Assembly: GCA_023665475.1 (NCBI GenBank)
Contig: JAMPEB010000011.1
Span: 38,215 to 102,214, forward strand
Direction: 5' to 3'
Length of the DNA stretch: 64,000 bases
DNA from: Lachnoclostridium sp.
GTDB taxonomy: Bacteria > Bacillota > Clostridia > Lachnospirales > Lachnospiraceae
This document shows, piece after piece, positions 37,001-44,212 of this stretch. The stretch's first letter is position 1. Each line of letters begins with the position of its first letter. Made by a program: the position numbers and the translations under genes. Below the pieces are notes generated by a model, which worked only from the letters and a program-made list of their open reading frames with translations, was not told where the DNA came from and made no database searches.

Positions 37001-37247
37001 GATTGACTGCAAGGTAATAGTTCCCCAGCATATAATAAAGTTCATAATTGGACGGACGAAAGGAAAGTCCTGCTGCAATGGCGTCGAACATTCCTTCCCG
37101 GTCCCCCTCCGCCTCACATACGCTGGCATCCAAAATCGCAAAGGTATCGTCCGGGCAGTTCCCCCGCAGCTCCTTTTCCTCTTCCAATAGCGCCCTTGCC
37201 TGTATGAAATTGCCTTGCTCAATTTCTTCTTTAATATTGTCCCACAT
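34053..37247 (-). CDS. 1064-residue mosaic: repeat leader, GT2, methyltransferase-like, FkbH (HAD), SGNH-like
   Basis: Domains in order: helical TPR-like leader (about 1-105); GT2 glycosyltransferase (about 120-365; VIIIVSYNSCYLMQKNI, IFLLNNDARLAPNS, PGYFEDDDLCMK); a short methyltransferase-like Rossmann piece (about 385-450; NVLQVGCGLGADLKLL) that looks incomplete; FkbH-type HAD domain (about 495-600; LIIWDLDDTFWQGTL, FIDDNVRNLEEAK) with its GNAT-like follow-on (VGRTNQLNFTKQR); and a C-terminal SGNH-like part (DFIHSQEDY, SRDVYYHLAG). FkbH proteins load glyceryl or similar acyl groups onto carriers, so the protein may both transfer a sugar and acylate it. The 5' end is nearly identical to that of the next gene upstream (38751-39039). 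This order is unusual. Confidence 0.75.
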   Translation of the reverse strand: MWDNIKEEIEQGNFIQARALLEEEKELRGNCPDDTFAILDASVCEAEGDREGMFDAIAAGLSFRPSNYELYYMLGNYYLAVNPNQAFLCFENALYYCHMEEDRQIIRAQMEELKQSFDIVVQNTVIIIVSYNSCYLMQKNIESIRNTLLKGTYQIVAVDNASEDGVAKWLEEQEDVILVQNKENMGFAHACNQGAKIVEGTKNGNSDIFLLNNDARLAPNSLFWLRMGLYEDKRTGAVGACSNYAGNEQQLEISLNSPGEYVNYGAKINLPMRHPYEERVRLSGFAMLVKRSAWDSAGGMDERFTPGYFEDDDLCMKIMQGGFRMLYCRNSFIYHAGSQSFSRKKEVDEILASHHRLFMEKWGFDILEYAYPDKNLSAQMTYHKEEEFNVLQVGCGLGADLKLLHARFPKAHMVGLELNPALCKAAGETEIVFPSVQALSETFQTPVFQVLIINPEAYRDLSEEERNSLFRLCRKDCCVLPGQNPYEGLNFDRVKLIIWDLDDTFWQGTLSEGNVSVLPEHIELLKHTADLGILHSISSKNDASQVYDMLEQLQIRSLFVFNDINWEDKGVQIKRKITDMGLRAENVLFIDDNVRNLEEAKHCCGEIMTALPDVIPYLANYAEGLPPLDRGHKRLAQYKLLEKKTNVREQFDSKEDFLTQSDIRVFIGHDCLKELDRITELVGRTNQLNFTKQRSSREELLRMISNDWMDCGYVRVKDKYGDYGIVGFYCYNRQEQRLVHFLFSCRILGMKVEQYIYDRLGSPAMEIVPPTACALEENIRVPWISEAEWEDSIEKSEDTKDSRIKILLKGPCDMSAIETYLAGGKITTEFNYVNAEGFITTGQNHSMHLWESAHCSEEELSDMLREVPFLTHGDFETLLFQNKYHIICYSLLPDCHAGLYRNKKTGRYISFGSVNFDLTDERNMAGYIDGTIVNHAFPFTEEIIREFSKKWEFVGTTSGEDLLRNLEYMYYHAPGEPKFVLLLGSETEYEGENAEFANHAERHKAINALVKDFAADKPRMKWIAATDFIHSQEDYEDCINHFSRDVYYHLAGAVCSCINEWFGK

Positions 37248-37259
37248 GGAAAGTTCCTC
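36971..37259 (-). repeat. 289-bp direct repeat, copy 1 (leader of the mosaic gene)
   Basis: Aligns without gaps to 38751-39039 with about 20 differences by eye (about 93% identity). It covers the ribosome-binding site, start codon and first 93 or so codons. Outside this block the two genes diverge quickly. Confidence 0.9.
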
Positions 37260-37284
37260 CTACAGTCTGCATCTCCTATGACCG

Positions 37285-39027
37285 TTAAATTTCCTTCCCT
37301 GCTTTTACTAAATATTGATAAACTTCAAAATTATCTCTGGAAACAACACCCGGTAGCTGTAACAGGGCATCCAGCATACCTTTGTCCTCCTCACTCAAAG
37401 CTCCTGAAGTCTTCCTTTTTGTAACAGCCTCAATACGATAACCGCATTCTTTAAACATTAAAACAATCTCATATAAAGTAAAAAAGCGTAAATGTGTCCT
37501 GTCCAATATTCCACTGTCTGTATAGGAAAACTTTCCTCTCAACAATTCTAAAATTACGGAATAATGCAAAATATTAGGAATACTTGCAAGTATAAATCCT
37601 GATGACTTTAAATATTTCTGCATATGCATAAGTACTTTTTGAGGATTATGCAAATGCTCCAGCACATCTCCAAAAATAATATAATCAAAAAAATTTTCCT
37701 GATATTCGAGAGAAATATTTTCAATATTTCCCTGATTAACAGAAGGCAAGTAGTTTCGGGCTATCTGAACAACCTGTTCTGATAATTCAATACCATAAAC
37801 CTCCGCATTGGGATATCTGTTCCGTATGTGTCCAAGCGTAGCGCCCATGCCACATCCAATTTCCAAAACCTTAAGGGGCGCATCTCCCACTTCTTCTATG
37901 TACTCCGTCAGCTCCCGCCGTTCATTGGAATAATATTGACCATCAAATCCCCATTTGTCCCTAAACTTAATGGCATTGGTTTCCATTAAACGATTGTATC
38001 CGAATACATCCTGAGAAAAGCCGCGGCTCCCAAAATGAAAGATAAAAGAATTTCGACACAGCAAAAGCTGATGTCCGGCCTGAATGAGACGATAAGATAA
38101 ATCAATATCCTCAAAATTTCCGGGGGAAAATCTTTCGTCCAGCAATCCCACAGCATCCAAAGCTTTCCTTTTTATCAAAAATGCAAAACCGATTAAACAA
38201 AGCCTTTTCTCATAAGGATACTCCATTGGAATATTATGTTGTCTTGCATAATCCATATATTCTTCCAAAGATGCAAATTTGTCTGTGATGGTTTGATAAT
38301 TACCGGCATAATTGGTGACACTTCCGGTTCCGCCTACTGATACATTCTCATACAAGCCCATTCTCAGCCAAAAAATGGCATTCGGCGCCAACACTGTGTC
38401 ATTATTCAACAAAAAAATATCATTATCAGGAGATGCTATTTTGATTCCCTGATTACAGCCTACCGGAAACCCTGCGTTTTCTGTATTACAAACCAACCAG
38501 ATATCCTTTTGTTCTTTCAGATAATCGGTAACACCATCCGTAGACGCATTATCAATCACAATAATTTCTCCCTCTCTGCCGATTCCCCCATATTTTCTCA
38601 GGCTGTTCAGACAAAGAGCCATTTCTTCTTTCGCATTATAAGATAAAATCACTACGGATACAGGGGACACACCAAATCCGGACTCCGCCAGTTGTCTCTC
38701 CTCCTGTTGTATCATGGCAAGGTCTTCTGCATCATCACAGTAAAATTCCGCATTCTCAAAACACAGAAAAGCCTGATTGGGATTGACTGCAAGGTAATAG
38801 TTCCCCAACATATAGTAAAGTTCATAATTGGACGGATTAAAGGAAAGCCCTGCCGCAATGGCGTCGAACATTCCTTTCCGGTCTCCCTCCGCCTCATATA
38901 CACTAGCATCCAAAATCGCAAAGATATCGTCAGGGCAATTCCCCCGCAGCTCCTTTTCCGCTTCCAATAACACCCTTGCCTGTATGAAATTGCCCTGCTC
39001 CATTTCTTCTTTAATATTTTCCCACAT
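37285..39027 (-). CDS. bifunctional GT2 glycosyltransferase - SAM methyltransferase with TPR-like leader
   Basis: Protein of 580 residues: TPR-like leader (1-105, nearly identical to that of the mosaic gene), GT2 (about 120-365; VVILSYNAKEEMALCLNSL, IIVIDNASTDGVTDYL, IFLLNNDTVLAPN, PGNFEDIDLSYRL) and a complete class I methyltransferase (about 390-540; VLEIGCGMGATLGHI, YIIFGDVLEHLHNPQKVL). It probably adds and methylates one sugar of the flagellin glycan. The intact methyltransferase here is the likely ancestor of the shorter methyltransferase-like piece in the mosaic protein. Confidence 0.85.
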   Translation of the reverse strand: MWENIKEEMEQGNFIQARVLLEAEKELRGNCPDDIFAILDASVYEAEGDRKGMFDAIAAGLSFNPSNYELYYMLGNYYLAVNPNQAFLCFENAEFYCDDAEDLAMIQQEERQLAESGFGVSPVSVVILSYNAKEEMALCLNSLRKYGGIGREGEIIVIDNASTDGVTDYLKEQKDIWLVCNTENAGFPVGCNQGIKIASPDNDIFLLNNDTVLAPNAIFWLRMGLYENVSVGGTGSVTNYAGNYQTITDKFASLEEYMDYARQHNIPMEYPYEKRLCLIGFAFLIKRKALDAVGLLDERFSPGNFEDIDLSYRLIQAGHQLLLCRNSFIFHFGSRGFSQDVFGYNRLMETNAIKFRDKWGFDGQYYSNERRELTEYIEEVGDAPLKVLEIGCGMGATLGHIRNRYPNAEVYGIELSEQVVQIARNYLPSVNQGNIENISLEYQENFFDYIIFGDVLEHLHNPQKVLMHMQKYLKSSGFILASIPNILHYSVILELLRGKFSYTDSGILDRTHLRFFTLYEIVLMFKECGYRIEAVTKRKTSGALSEEDKGMLDALLQLPGVVSRDNFEVYQYLVKAGKEI

Positions 39028-39039
39028 GGAAAGTTCCTC
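38751..39039 (-). repeat. 289-bp direct repeat, copy 2
   Basis: Partner of 36971-37259, exactly 1780 bases away. It contains the same upstream AGGAACTTTCC ribosome-binding segment and start. See copy 1 for the comparison. Confidence 0.9.
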
Positions 39040-39045
39040 TCCGTA

Positions 39046-40305
39046 TCATTTGAAGATACTTTTCAAATCTTTAATCCGTTGCTCAAGTAAAAATATCCTT
39101 TTGTCTGTAACTTCTCTGTATTCCGCAAAATAATTGTTCAAATTAGTGAGAGCTTTCTGCATTAGTTTATTCTCGTTTTGCAAATCTTCTATTTCCCTGT
39201 CCTTTTCATTTTCTTCGCTCTCCTGTAATATCAGGGATTTGGTCGCTACATACAATATGGAATTATCATCAAAACCATATTGTGCATAAAATTCCTCTCC
39301 AAAGTAACTTTTCCCTATTTCATTGACATAAAATCCTGCTTTTTGAAGTCTCTCCATAAAGTCCTTCCGTCCATAAAGCCTGCAATGGTCAAACTGGCAA
39401 AAACGCCTCCAATTTTCCTCTTCGGAACATCCCCATTCCTCATCTGTATCCACTTTTCCTACCACAAGAGGAACCAATACCAGACAGACGCCTTCCGGTT
39501 TTAAAATTCGGAACAACTCCCTCATTGCCTTCCCATCATCTTGTACATGCTCCAAAACATGGGAACAAATTATAATATCATAAGTTTCATCAGAAACCAT
39601 GAATAAATCCTGCAAATCCGCTTGAAATGTCACATTTTGCATCTCTATATCCGTGGATTCATAAAAAATGTCATCCCTGCTCGACGCATAATGTTCTAAT
39701 GTCGGAGACGGAGCAACCTGAAGCATTCTGAGCTTCTCATCTGCATCGACCTGTAGCTCCTCCAAAAAAGCTATCATCAATCGGTCTCTGTCGTATGCTT
39801 TACATACGGGACAACGCCAATTTTCTTTACTCTCCAATTGAAAGTCGGCATTCCAATACAAAAAACCATATTTCTTCCTCATTTTTTCAAATTCTGATGG
39901 AAAAGGCACAAAAAATACATCCTCGCCACATACATTACACCGCTTCCTCTTATCTCCAATCAGTTTTTCCAATTCTTCCATCATTTCCAAAAAATCAGCA
40001 CTCAGAGCAAGCTGTTGGGGAAGCTCCATCTCCTGTGCCGACTTACAGCGTTCTTCTAATTGATGGTATTTTTTATGCAGTTCGGGAGACAGCGCAAACA
40101 AATCCACATAACTGTCAAATGCATGAAGCTGGTTTAACAACGCACCCCCGGACACCCAAAGTTCTCCTATGTTATCTATATTCGTGAACAAACTCACTAT
40201 CCCCTGCACCGTCTGAGGAAACATTTCCCAAACCTGTTTCTGAAATTCATGCACCTCTTCCAGAGTTGCATATTCTACATTTTCTGATGCTATGTTATCA
40301 CTCAT
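39046..40305 (-). CDS. SAM methyltransferase with zinc-ribbon and C-terminal coiled coil
   Basis: Protein of 419 residues. A helical N-terminus (1-130) precedes a cysteine pair region (RCNVCGEDVFF and WRCPVCKAYDRDRL) that looks like a zinc-ribbon. Next is a type-11 methyltransferase (about 185-340; LRMLQVAPSPTLEHYA, ICSHVLEHVQDDGKAMRELFRILKPEG). The last 45 residues form a coiled coil. The SAM-binding glycine-rich loop is atypical (QVAPSP instead of DVGCGxG), which is seen in zinc-ribbon methyltransferases of glycan loci. Substrate unknown. Confidence 0.8.
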   Translation of the reverse strand: MSDNIASENVEYATLEEVHEFQKQVWEMFPQTVQGIVSLFTNIDNIGELWVSGGALLNQLHAFDSYVDLFALSPELHKKYHQLEERCKSAQEMELPQQLALSADFLEMMEELEKLIGDKRKRCNVCGEDVFFVPFPSEFEKMRKKYGFLYWNADFQLESKENWRCPVCKAYDRDRLMIAFLEELQVDADEKLRMLQVAPSPTLEHYASSRDDIFYESTDIEMQNVTFQADLQDLFMVSDETYDIIICSHVLEHVQDDGKAMRELFRILKPEGVCLVLVPLVVGKVDTDEEWGCSEEENWRRFCQFDHCRLYGRKDFMERLQKAGFYVNEIGKSYFGEEFYAQYGFDDNSILYVATKSLILQESEENEKDREIEDLQNENKLMQKALTNLNNYFAEYREVTDKRIFLLEQRIKDLKSIFK

Positions 40306-40344
40306 CGCAGTTTTTCCTCTCCTCTTTACAGGACCTTTTCAACA

Positions 40345-40881
40345 TCATATTCCGGATACCCATTCTTCCAAATCTTTATATACAAAATCCGGCGTCACCG
40401 GTCGTTCCAATCTTGCGGTTCCATAGCCGCTTTCCAGAAGTACCGTTTTTAAACCCGCATTCTGTCCGCAGAGAATATCTGCAGCCCTGTCCCCCACCAT
40501 ATAAGAAGCGGACATATCAATCTCGAATTCCTGCATGGCGCGCTCTATCATACCCGGTCCAGGCTTGCGGCATCTGCACCTTTTTCCGTATTCTCCCATT
40601 CCTTCCGGGTGGTGGGGGCAGTAGTACAAAGCATCCAGCCCGATTTGCGCCACGAGATATGCATTGATTCGCCGCAGCTCCTTCTCGGTCATCATCCCCC
40701 TTGCCACCGCGGACTGATTGGTCAGGCATATGGTCAAGAATCCCTTCTGATGCAGTTTTTCCATACATTGCTTTACATAAGGAAAAATCTCTAATTCTTC
40801 CACACTTGTCACATAGCTTTTTTCTTTACACAGCACACCGTCCCTGTCTAAAAAAACCGCCGGACGCTTCCCTACAAACAC
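40345..40881 (-). CDS. gmhB: D-glycero-manno-heptose-1,7-bisphosphate phosphatase
   Basis: HAD phosphatase of 178 residues with the GmhB/HisB-N layout: VFLDRDGVLCKEKSYV (catalytic DxD), CLTNQSAVARGMM, the zinc-loop CPHHPEG...CRCRKPGPGM and MVGDRAADILCGQNAG. It removes the C7 phosphate in heptose activation. It overlaps the end of gmhA by 10 bases. The start seems to be GTG at 40881, as an in-frame stop lies just upstream. Confidence 0.9.
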   Translation of the reverse strand: MFVGKRPAVFLDRDGVLCKEKSYVTSVEELEIFPYVKQCMEKLHQKGFLTICLTNQSAVARGMMTEKELRRINAYLVAQIGLDALYYCPHHPEGMGEYGKRCRCRKPGPGMIERAMQEFEIDMSASYMVGDRAADILCGQNAGLKTVLLESGYGTARLERPVTPDFVYKDLEEWVSGI

Positions 40882-41444
40882 TCTCCATCACGCTCCAAAA
40901 TCATATCTACAATCTGTTGTAAAATCAGATTATGAATGGATTCCACCATTCCGTACCGGTTTACCGGTACATAAATATTATACATTCCCATTCCGCTTAG
41001 ACGGTTCTGCCTCTCAAAACCCGACAAGGTGACAATTTTCATTCCTTTTTTCTGTGCCGTCCGCACCGCATTAATAATATTCTGCGAATTTCCGGAGCTG
41101 CTGATTGCCACCAGCAAATCTCCTTCATTTGCCAGAAATTCCAAGGGTCTTGAGAAAATGAATTCATAGCCGTAATCGTTTCCCATACAGGTAGTAACGG
41201 AATTATCATATAAACTGTATGTCTTCATTCCGCCGTTCTTCATAAAATCCGCCGTCATATGACTGGCAATGGCGGCGCTTCCCCCGTTTCCGATAAAAAA
41301 AACCTGATTTCCGCTTTTCTTGATATTTGAAAACAACTCTACCAGTCTGTCCATGGCTTCTTCATAATCCCGGCAGACCGTTTGTTTCTCATCATATATC
41401 TGCACCGAATGCAGGCAGCGTATCAGTTCTTCCAAGTAATCCAT
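40872..41444 (-). CDS. gmhA: sedoheptulose-7-phosphate isomerase (SIS domain)
   Basis: SIS-fold isomerase of 190 residues that starts heptose synthesis from sedoheptulose-7-phosphate. FFIGNGGSAAIASHMTADFMKNG and AISSSGNSQNIINAV are the sugar-phosphate sites. YVPVNRYGMVESIHNLILQQIV near the C-terminus carries the Glu-x-x-His of GmhA. Translationally coupled to gmhB by overlap; the kinase/adenylyltransferase partner is at 54150. Confidence 0.9.
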   Translation of the reverse strand: MDYLEELIRCLHSVQIYDEKQTVCRDYEEAMDRLVELFSNIKKSGNQVFFIGNGGSAAIASHMTADFMKNGGMKTYSLYDNSVTTCMGNDYGYEFIFSRPLEFLANEGDLLVAISSSGNSQNIINAVRTAQKKGMKIVTLSGFERQNRLSGMGMYNIYVPVNRYGMVESIHNLILQQIVDMILERDGECL

Positions 41445-41519
41445 ATATGCTTTTCCTCCATGAATTCTGCCGCGGCAGAAACTTTATACTATGGCATTGT
41501 GCTTCCCGCGTCTTGCGTT

Positions 41520-42509
41520 TTAATTTTTGCCTAAGTATTTAAACCAATCCTTGGTTGCGGTGTCAATGGTATCCGGAGTCCACACCGGAGCTTCCCGCCA
41601 ATAGTCGATATTTTCCAAAATTTTTTTAACGCCTTCCTCAAGGGAAATTTTCGCTTTCCATCCCAACGCCCGCTCAATTTTTTCCGTATTGGCAAATGTG
41701 CAGTCCGGCTCGCCCGGTCTCTTGGGAATATGTACGATTTCTCCGCCCAAAAGCTCACACAAACGATTCACGGAATAGGTTCCGCCGCTTCCCACATTAA
41801 ATGTCTCGTTTACAATATCGGACATTGCCGCCGTGTAAAACGCATCCGCCACATCCGTCACATAGGTAAAATCTCTGGTCTGCTCGCCGGTCCCCACCAC
41901 GGTAAACGGTTTCCCTGCCAGCTTCTGTGCCAAAAAGACACCAAAAACCGCGCCATAAGTACCGGAAGTTCTGGAACGGGTTCCATAGACATTGAACAGC
42001 CGCAGGGTGATCACCGGCAGTCCGTATACCTGTCCCCAATGCAGCACCGTCTCCTCCCCCAGTCGCTTCGTCAGCGCATAGGGATACTGAGGTCTTATTT
42101 CCGCAGTCTCTTTCGTGGGAAATTCATCCGGAATTCCATAGCAGGAAGAAGACGCCGCATATACCAGCTTTTTGACCCCTGCCTCCTTCGCGCATTCCAC
42201 TACATTATAGGTTCCCAGCACATTGGAAGAATAATACTCCCACGGTTTTTGGATAGAAGGAACGATGTCCGCCAGCGCCGCCATATGGAATACATAATCC
42301 ACTCCCTCAAACACCGGCTCAATCTCTTCTTTGTTCCTAATGTCCTTCTGATAAACTGTCAATCTGTCGCATTCTTTTTGATGCTCCAGATTCTGAGGCC
42401 TGCCGGTGGTAAAATTGTCAATCACCCGCACCTCATGTCCTTCGGCAATCAGCCTGTCCACAATATGAGAACCGATAAACCCGCATCCGCCTGTCACTAA
42501 TGATATCAT
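41520..42509 (-). CDS. NAD-dependent sugar epimerase/dehydratase
   Basis: Extended SDR of 329 residues: VTGGCGFIGSHIVDRLIAEG, VFHMAALADIVPSIQ, AASSSCYGIPDEFPTKE, YPYALTKRLGEETVLHW (YxxxK) and RLFNVYGTRSRTSGTYGAVFGVFL. It resembles UDP-glucose/GlcNAc 4-epimerases. Sitting just before gmhAB it could act on a heptose nucleotide or supply a separate hexose; sequence alone does not decide. One base separates its start from the stop of the gene upstream. Confidence 0.85.
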   Translation of the reverse strand: MISLVTGGCGFIGSHIVDRLIAEGHEVRVIDNFTTGRPQNLEHQKECDRLTVYQKDIRNKEEIEPVFEGVDYVFHMAALADIVPSIQKPWEYYSSNVLGTYNVVECAKEAGVKKLVYAASSSCYGIPDEFPTKETAEIRPQYPYALTKRLGEETVLHWGQVYGLPVITLRLFNVYGTRSRTSGTYGAVFGVFLAQKLAGKPFTVVGTGEQTRDFTYVTDVADAFYTAAMSDIVNETFNVGSGGTYSVNRLCELLGGEIVHIPKRPGEPDCTFANTEKIERALGWKAKISLEEGVKKILENIDYWREAPVWTPDTIDTATKDWFKYLGKN

Positions 42510-42510
42510 A

Positions 42511-44049
42511 TTATACTTCCTCCATACTGTTATTATAATCCTTTTCCGTATATATTCCTAAATCATAAATATATTTATGTTCATACCTTCCTGCATTCAT
42601 AGGCAGTGCTACTGCCAATATTCCCAGCCTGCCTGACAAAAGGCAATTACATTTAGACAATATATATATTTCCGTCAAATATTCCTCTCCTTTTAAATAA
42701 GCATCAAATTCCCTCTTGAAACGATATGTTTGGGTAAATTTAACAGACGATGGATATCTTTCCTTCTTTGTATATATCAGCTTTGCCCCCAGCGCCTGCT
42801 TAAATCGTTCTACGCCTTCGGCATCCTCCGTTGCCAAAAAAACATGATCGCATTTCCATTGCGACATAAGTTCTACGGTCTTTTGTATCAACTCCTCTAT
42901 GTCAGGCTGTCTATGTTCTCCAATCACAGGTCTGTTTTTATAATCCGTTCCCCGATAAACTACTCCGAGCACCCTCCACTCCGGTTTTATCAAAGTTTCA
43001 TAAATCGCAAGGCTTTTCTTTTCTATTCGTTTACTCATGTGAACATATTTATCAAAAAGTTTAATATACTCTTGTAATGTTTCCGCATTATCTACAAAAT
43101 CATCCCAATCCTGCAGACTACAATCGCACTCTGCATTGCCTACAATAACATCTTTCGCATGATAAACTGCCTGAAGGCTGAATTGTGTCGGTTGTTCAAA
43201 ATAATATTCCCATGGGTTGATAATTCCAAACTCATTGTCTTCTACAAACACAGTCATATAAGGCGAAAAATCAATCACGGGAATACATCCTCTTTCACAA
43301 GCTTCCTTCAGTTGTTTCAATACCCATAACATCAACCCGCCGATGGAAGATGTAATTGGTTCCACACGTATTACATAAAATGTATAATTGCCATATAAGG
43401 TTCCAAAAGACTCTCTTTTTTCCGCAAACCAAAAAATCTTCAAAGCGTGATTTATCCTGTTATGAACCTCTATCCCACCTCCTATTATACATTCTATACC
43501 AATTTCCCCAAATTGTAGAATATACTCTTCCAGTCCCGCTCCTACTAAAATCATTTTTGTTCTTTCCAAAATTTCGGAGAAAGAAAACAATTGCAAATAA
43601 CATTCAAAAACTTCTTCATCATAATACAGAATCAAGGGGTCTTTATGACATTGGGGTAAGTCTTTAGGTGTAATATTTACATACAAAGCATTTTTTGCCT
43701 CTTCAAAGGAACATTTTAATAAATCCTGACACTTAATATCCGTATCTTTTAGATAATACAGAGTCCCTGCATCAATCCACAGAATTTGATTGGAAAACAG
43801 AGCCGCATTCTCCTTGGGACTGTATCCATATACCTTTTTACTGTGAAGCAAAAACGCCATATTTTCTTTGTAGTTTTCTTGATACACATCTTCATTAGGA
43901 TAATAGAAATATTCCAATAGCATATCCCTTACTTCTCTGGTTGGAATATGATGATATGTCTCACTAAGTCCTTTCCAAGCTCCATCATAGATACCTTTTT
44001 CATACAAATTTTTTATTAGTTCTAATATTTCCTCTACCTGTGGATTCAT
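42511..44049 (-). CDS. fucosyltransferase-like GT-B with shared N-terminal module
   Basis: Protein of 512 residues. The C-terminal half has VLGVVYRGTDYKNRPVIGEH, HVFLATEDAEGVERFKQALG and ILSKCNCLLSGRLG, the pattern of GDP-fucose-type (NodZ/O-fucosyltransferase-like) enzymes: an arginine-containing donor site, then an L-A-T-x-D loop, then a late S-G-R. The N-terminal about 200 residues (VYGYSPKENAALFS, ILWIDAGTLYYLKD, PLILYYDEEVFECYLQLF) match the N-terminal region of the 52051-54132 protein. The donor would be a GDP-sugar by family; heptose or 6-deoxy sugars are possible. Confidence 0.65.
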   Translation of the reverse strand: MNPQVEEILELIKNLYEKGIYDGAWKGLSETYHHIPTREVRDMLLEYFYYPNEDVYQENYKENMAFLLHSKKVYGYSPKENAALFSNQILWIDAGTLYYLKDTDIKCQDLLKCSFEEAKNALYVNITPKDLPQCHKDPLILYYDEEVFECYLQLFSFSEILERTKMILVGAGLEEYILQFGEIGIECIIGGGIEVHNRINHALKIFWFAEKRESFGTLYGNYTFYVIRVEPITSSIGGLMLWVLKQLKEACERGCIPVIDFSPYMTVFVEDNEFGIINPWEYYFEQPTQFSLQAVYHAKDVIVGNAECDCSLQDWDDFVDNAETLQEYIKLFDKYVHMSKRIEKKSLAIYETLIKPEWRVLGVVYRGTDYKNRPVIGEHRQPDIEELIQKTVELMSQWKCDHVFLATEDAEGVERFKQALGAKLIYTKKERYPSSVKFTQTYRFKREFDAYLKGEEYLTEIYILSKCNCLLSGRLGILAVALPMNAGRYEHKYIYDLGIYTEKDYNNSMEEV

Positions 44050-44166
44050 TCTTATTCTCCATATTTATATTCATCTTTCTCTCTGGCAACCACTGAGTGT
44101 AAAAAACGGAACATCTGTAGCAAGACCTATCAAACTTATATCTTCCATGTAGAAGAACAATGTTTT

Positions 44167-44209
44167 ATGGAACTAAAAAAATACTTAAAACGCATTTATG
44201 AGGTTCCAT
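44167..44209 (-). terminator. weak hairpin after the TPP enzyme gene
   Basis: ATGGAAC and GTTCCAT (7 bp) enclose a 29-base loop containing a T-run, directly after the stop at 44213. The long loop makes this a low-confidence terminator or nothing at all. Confidence 0.25.
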
Positions 44210-44212
44210 TAT

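Noticed and set aside
36971..39039. The long direct repeat considered as insertion-sequence or mobile-element ends
   Set aside because: The repeat is coding, in frame in both genes, with no transposase, terminal inverted repeat or target duplication.
41730..42500. A 256-codon plus-strand open frame opposite the epimerase gene
   Set aside because: No start signals and an antisense-like residue mix; the SDR gene on the minus strand is clear.
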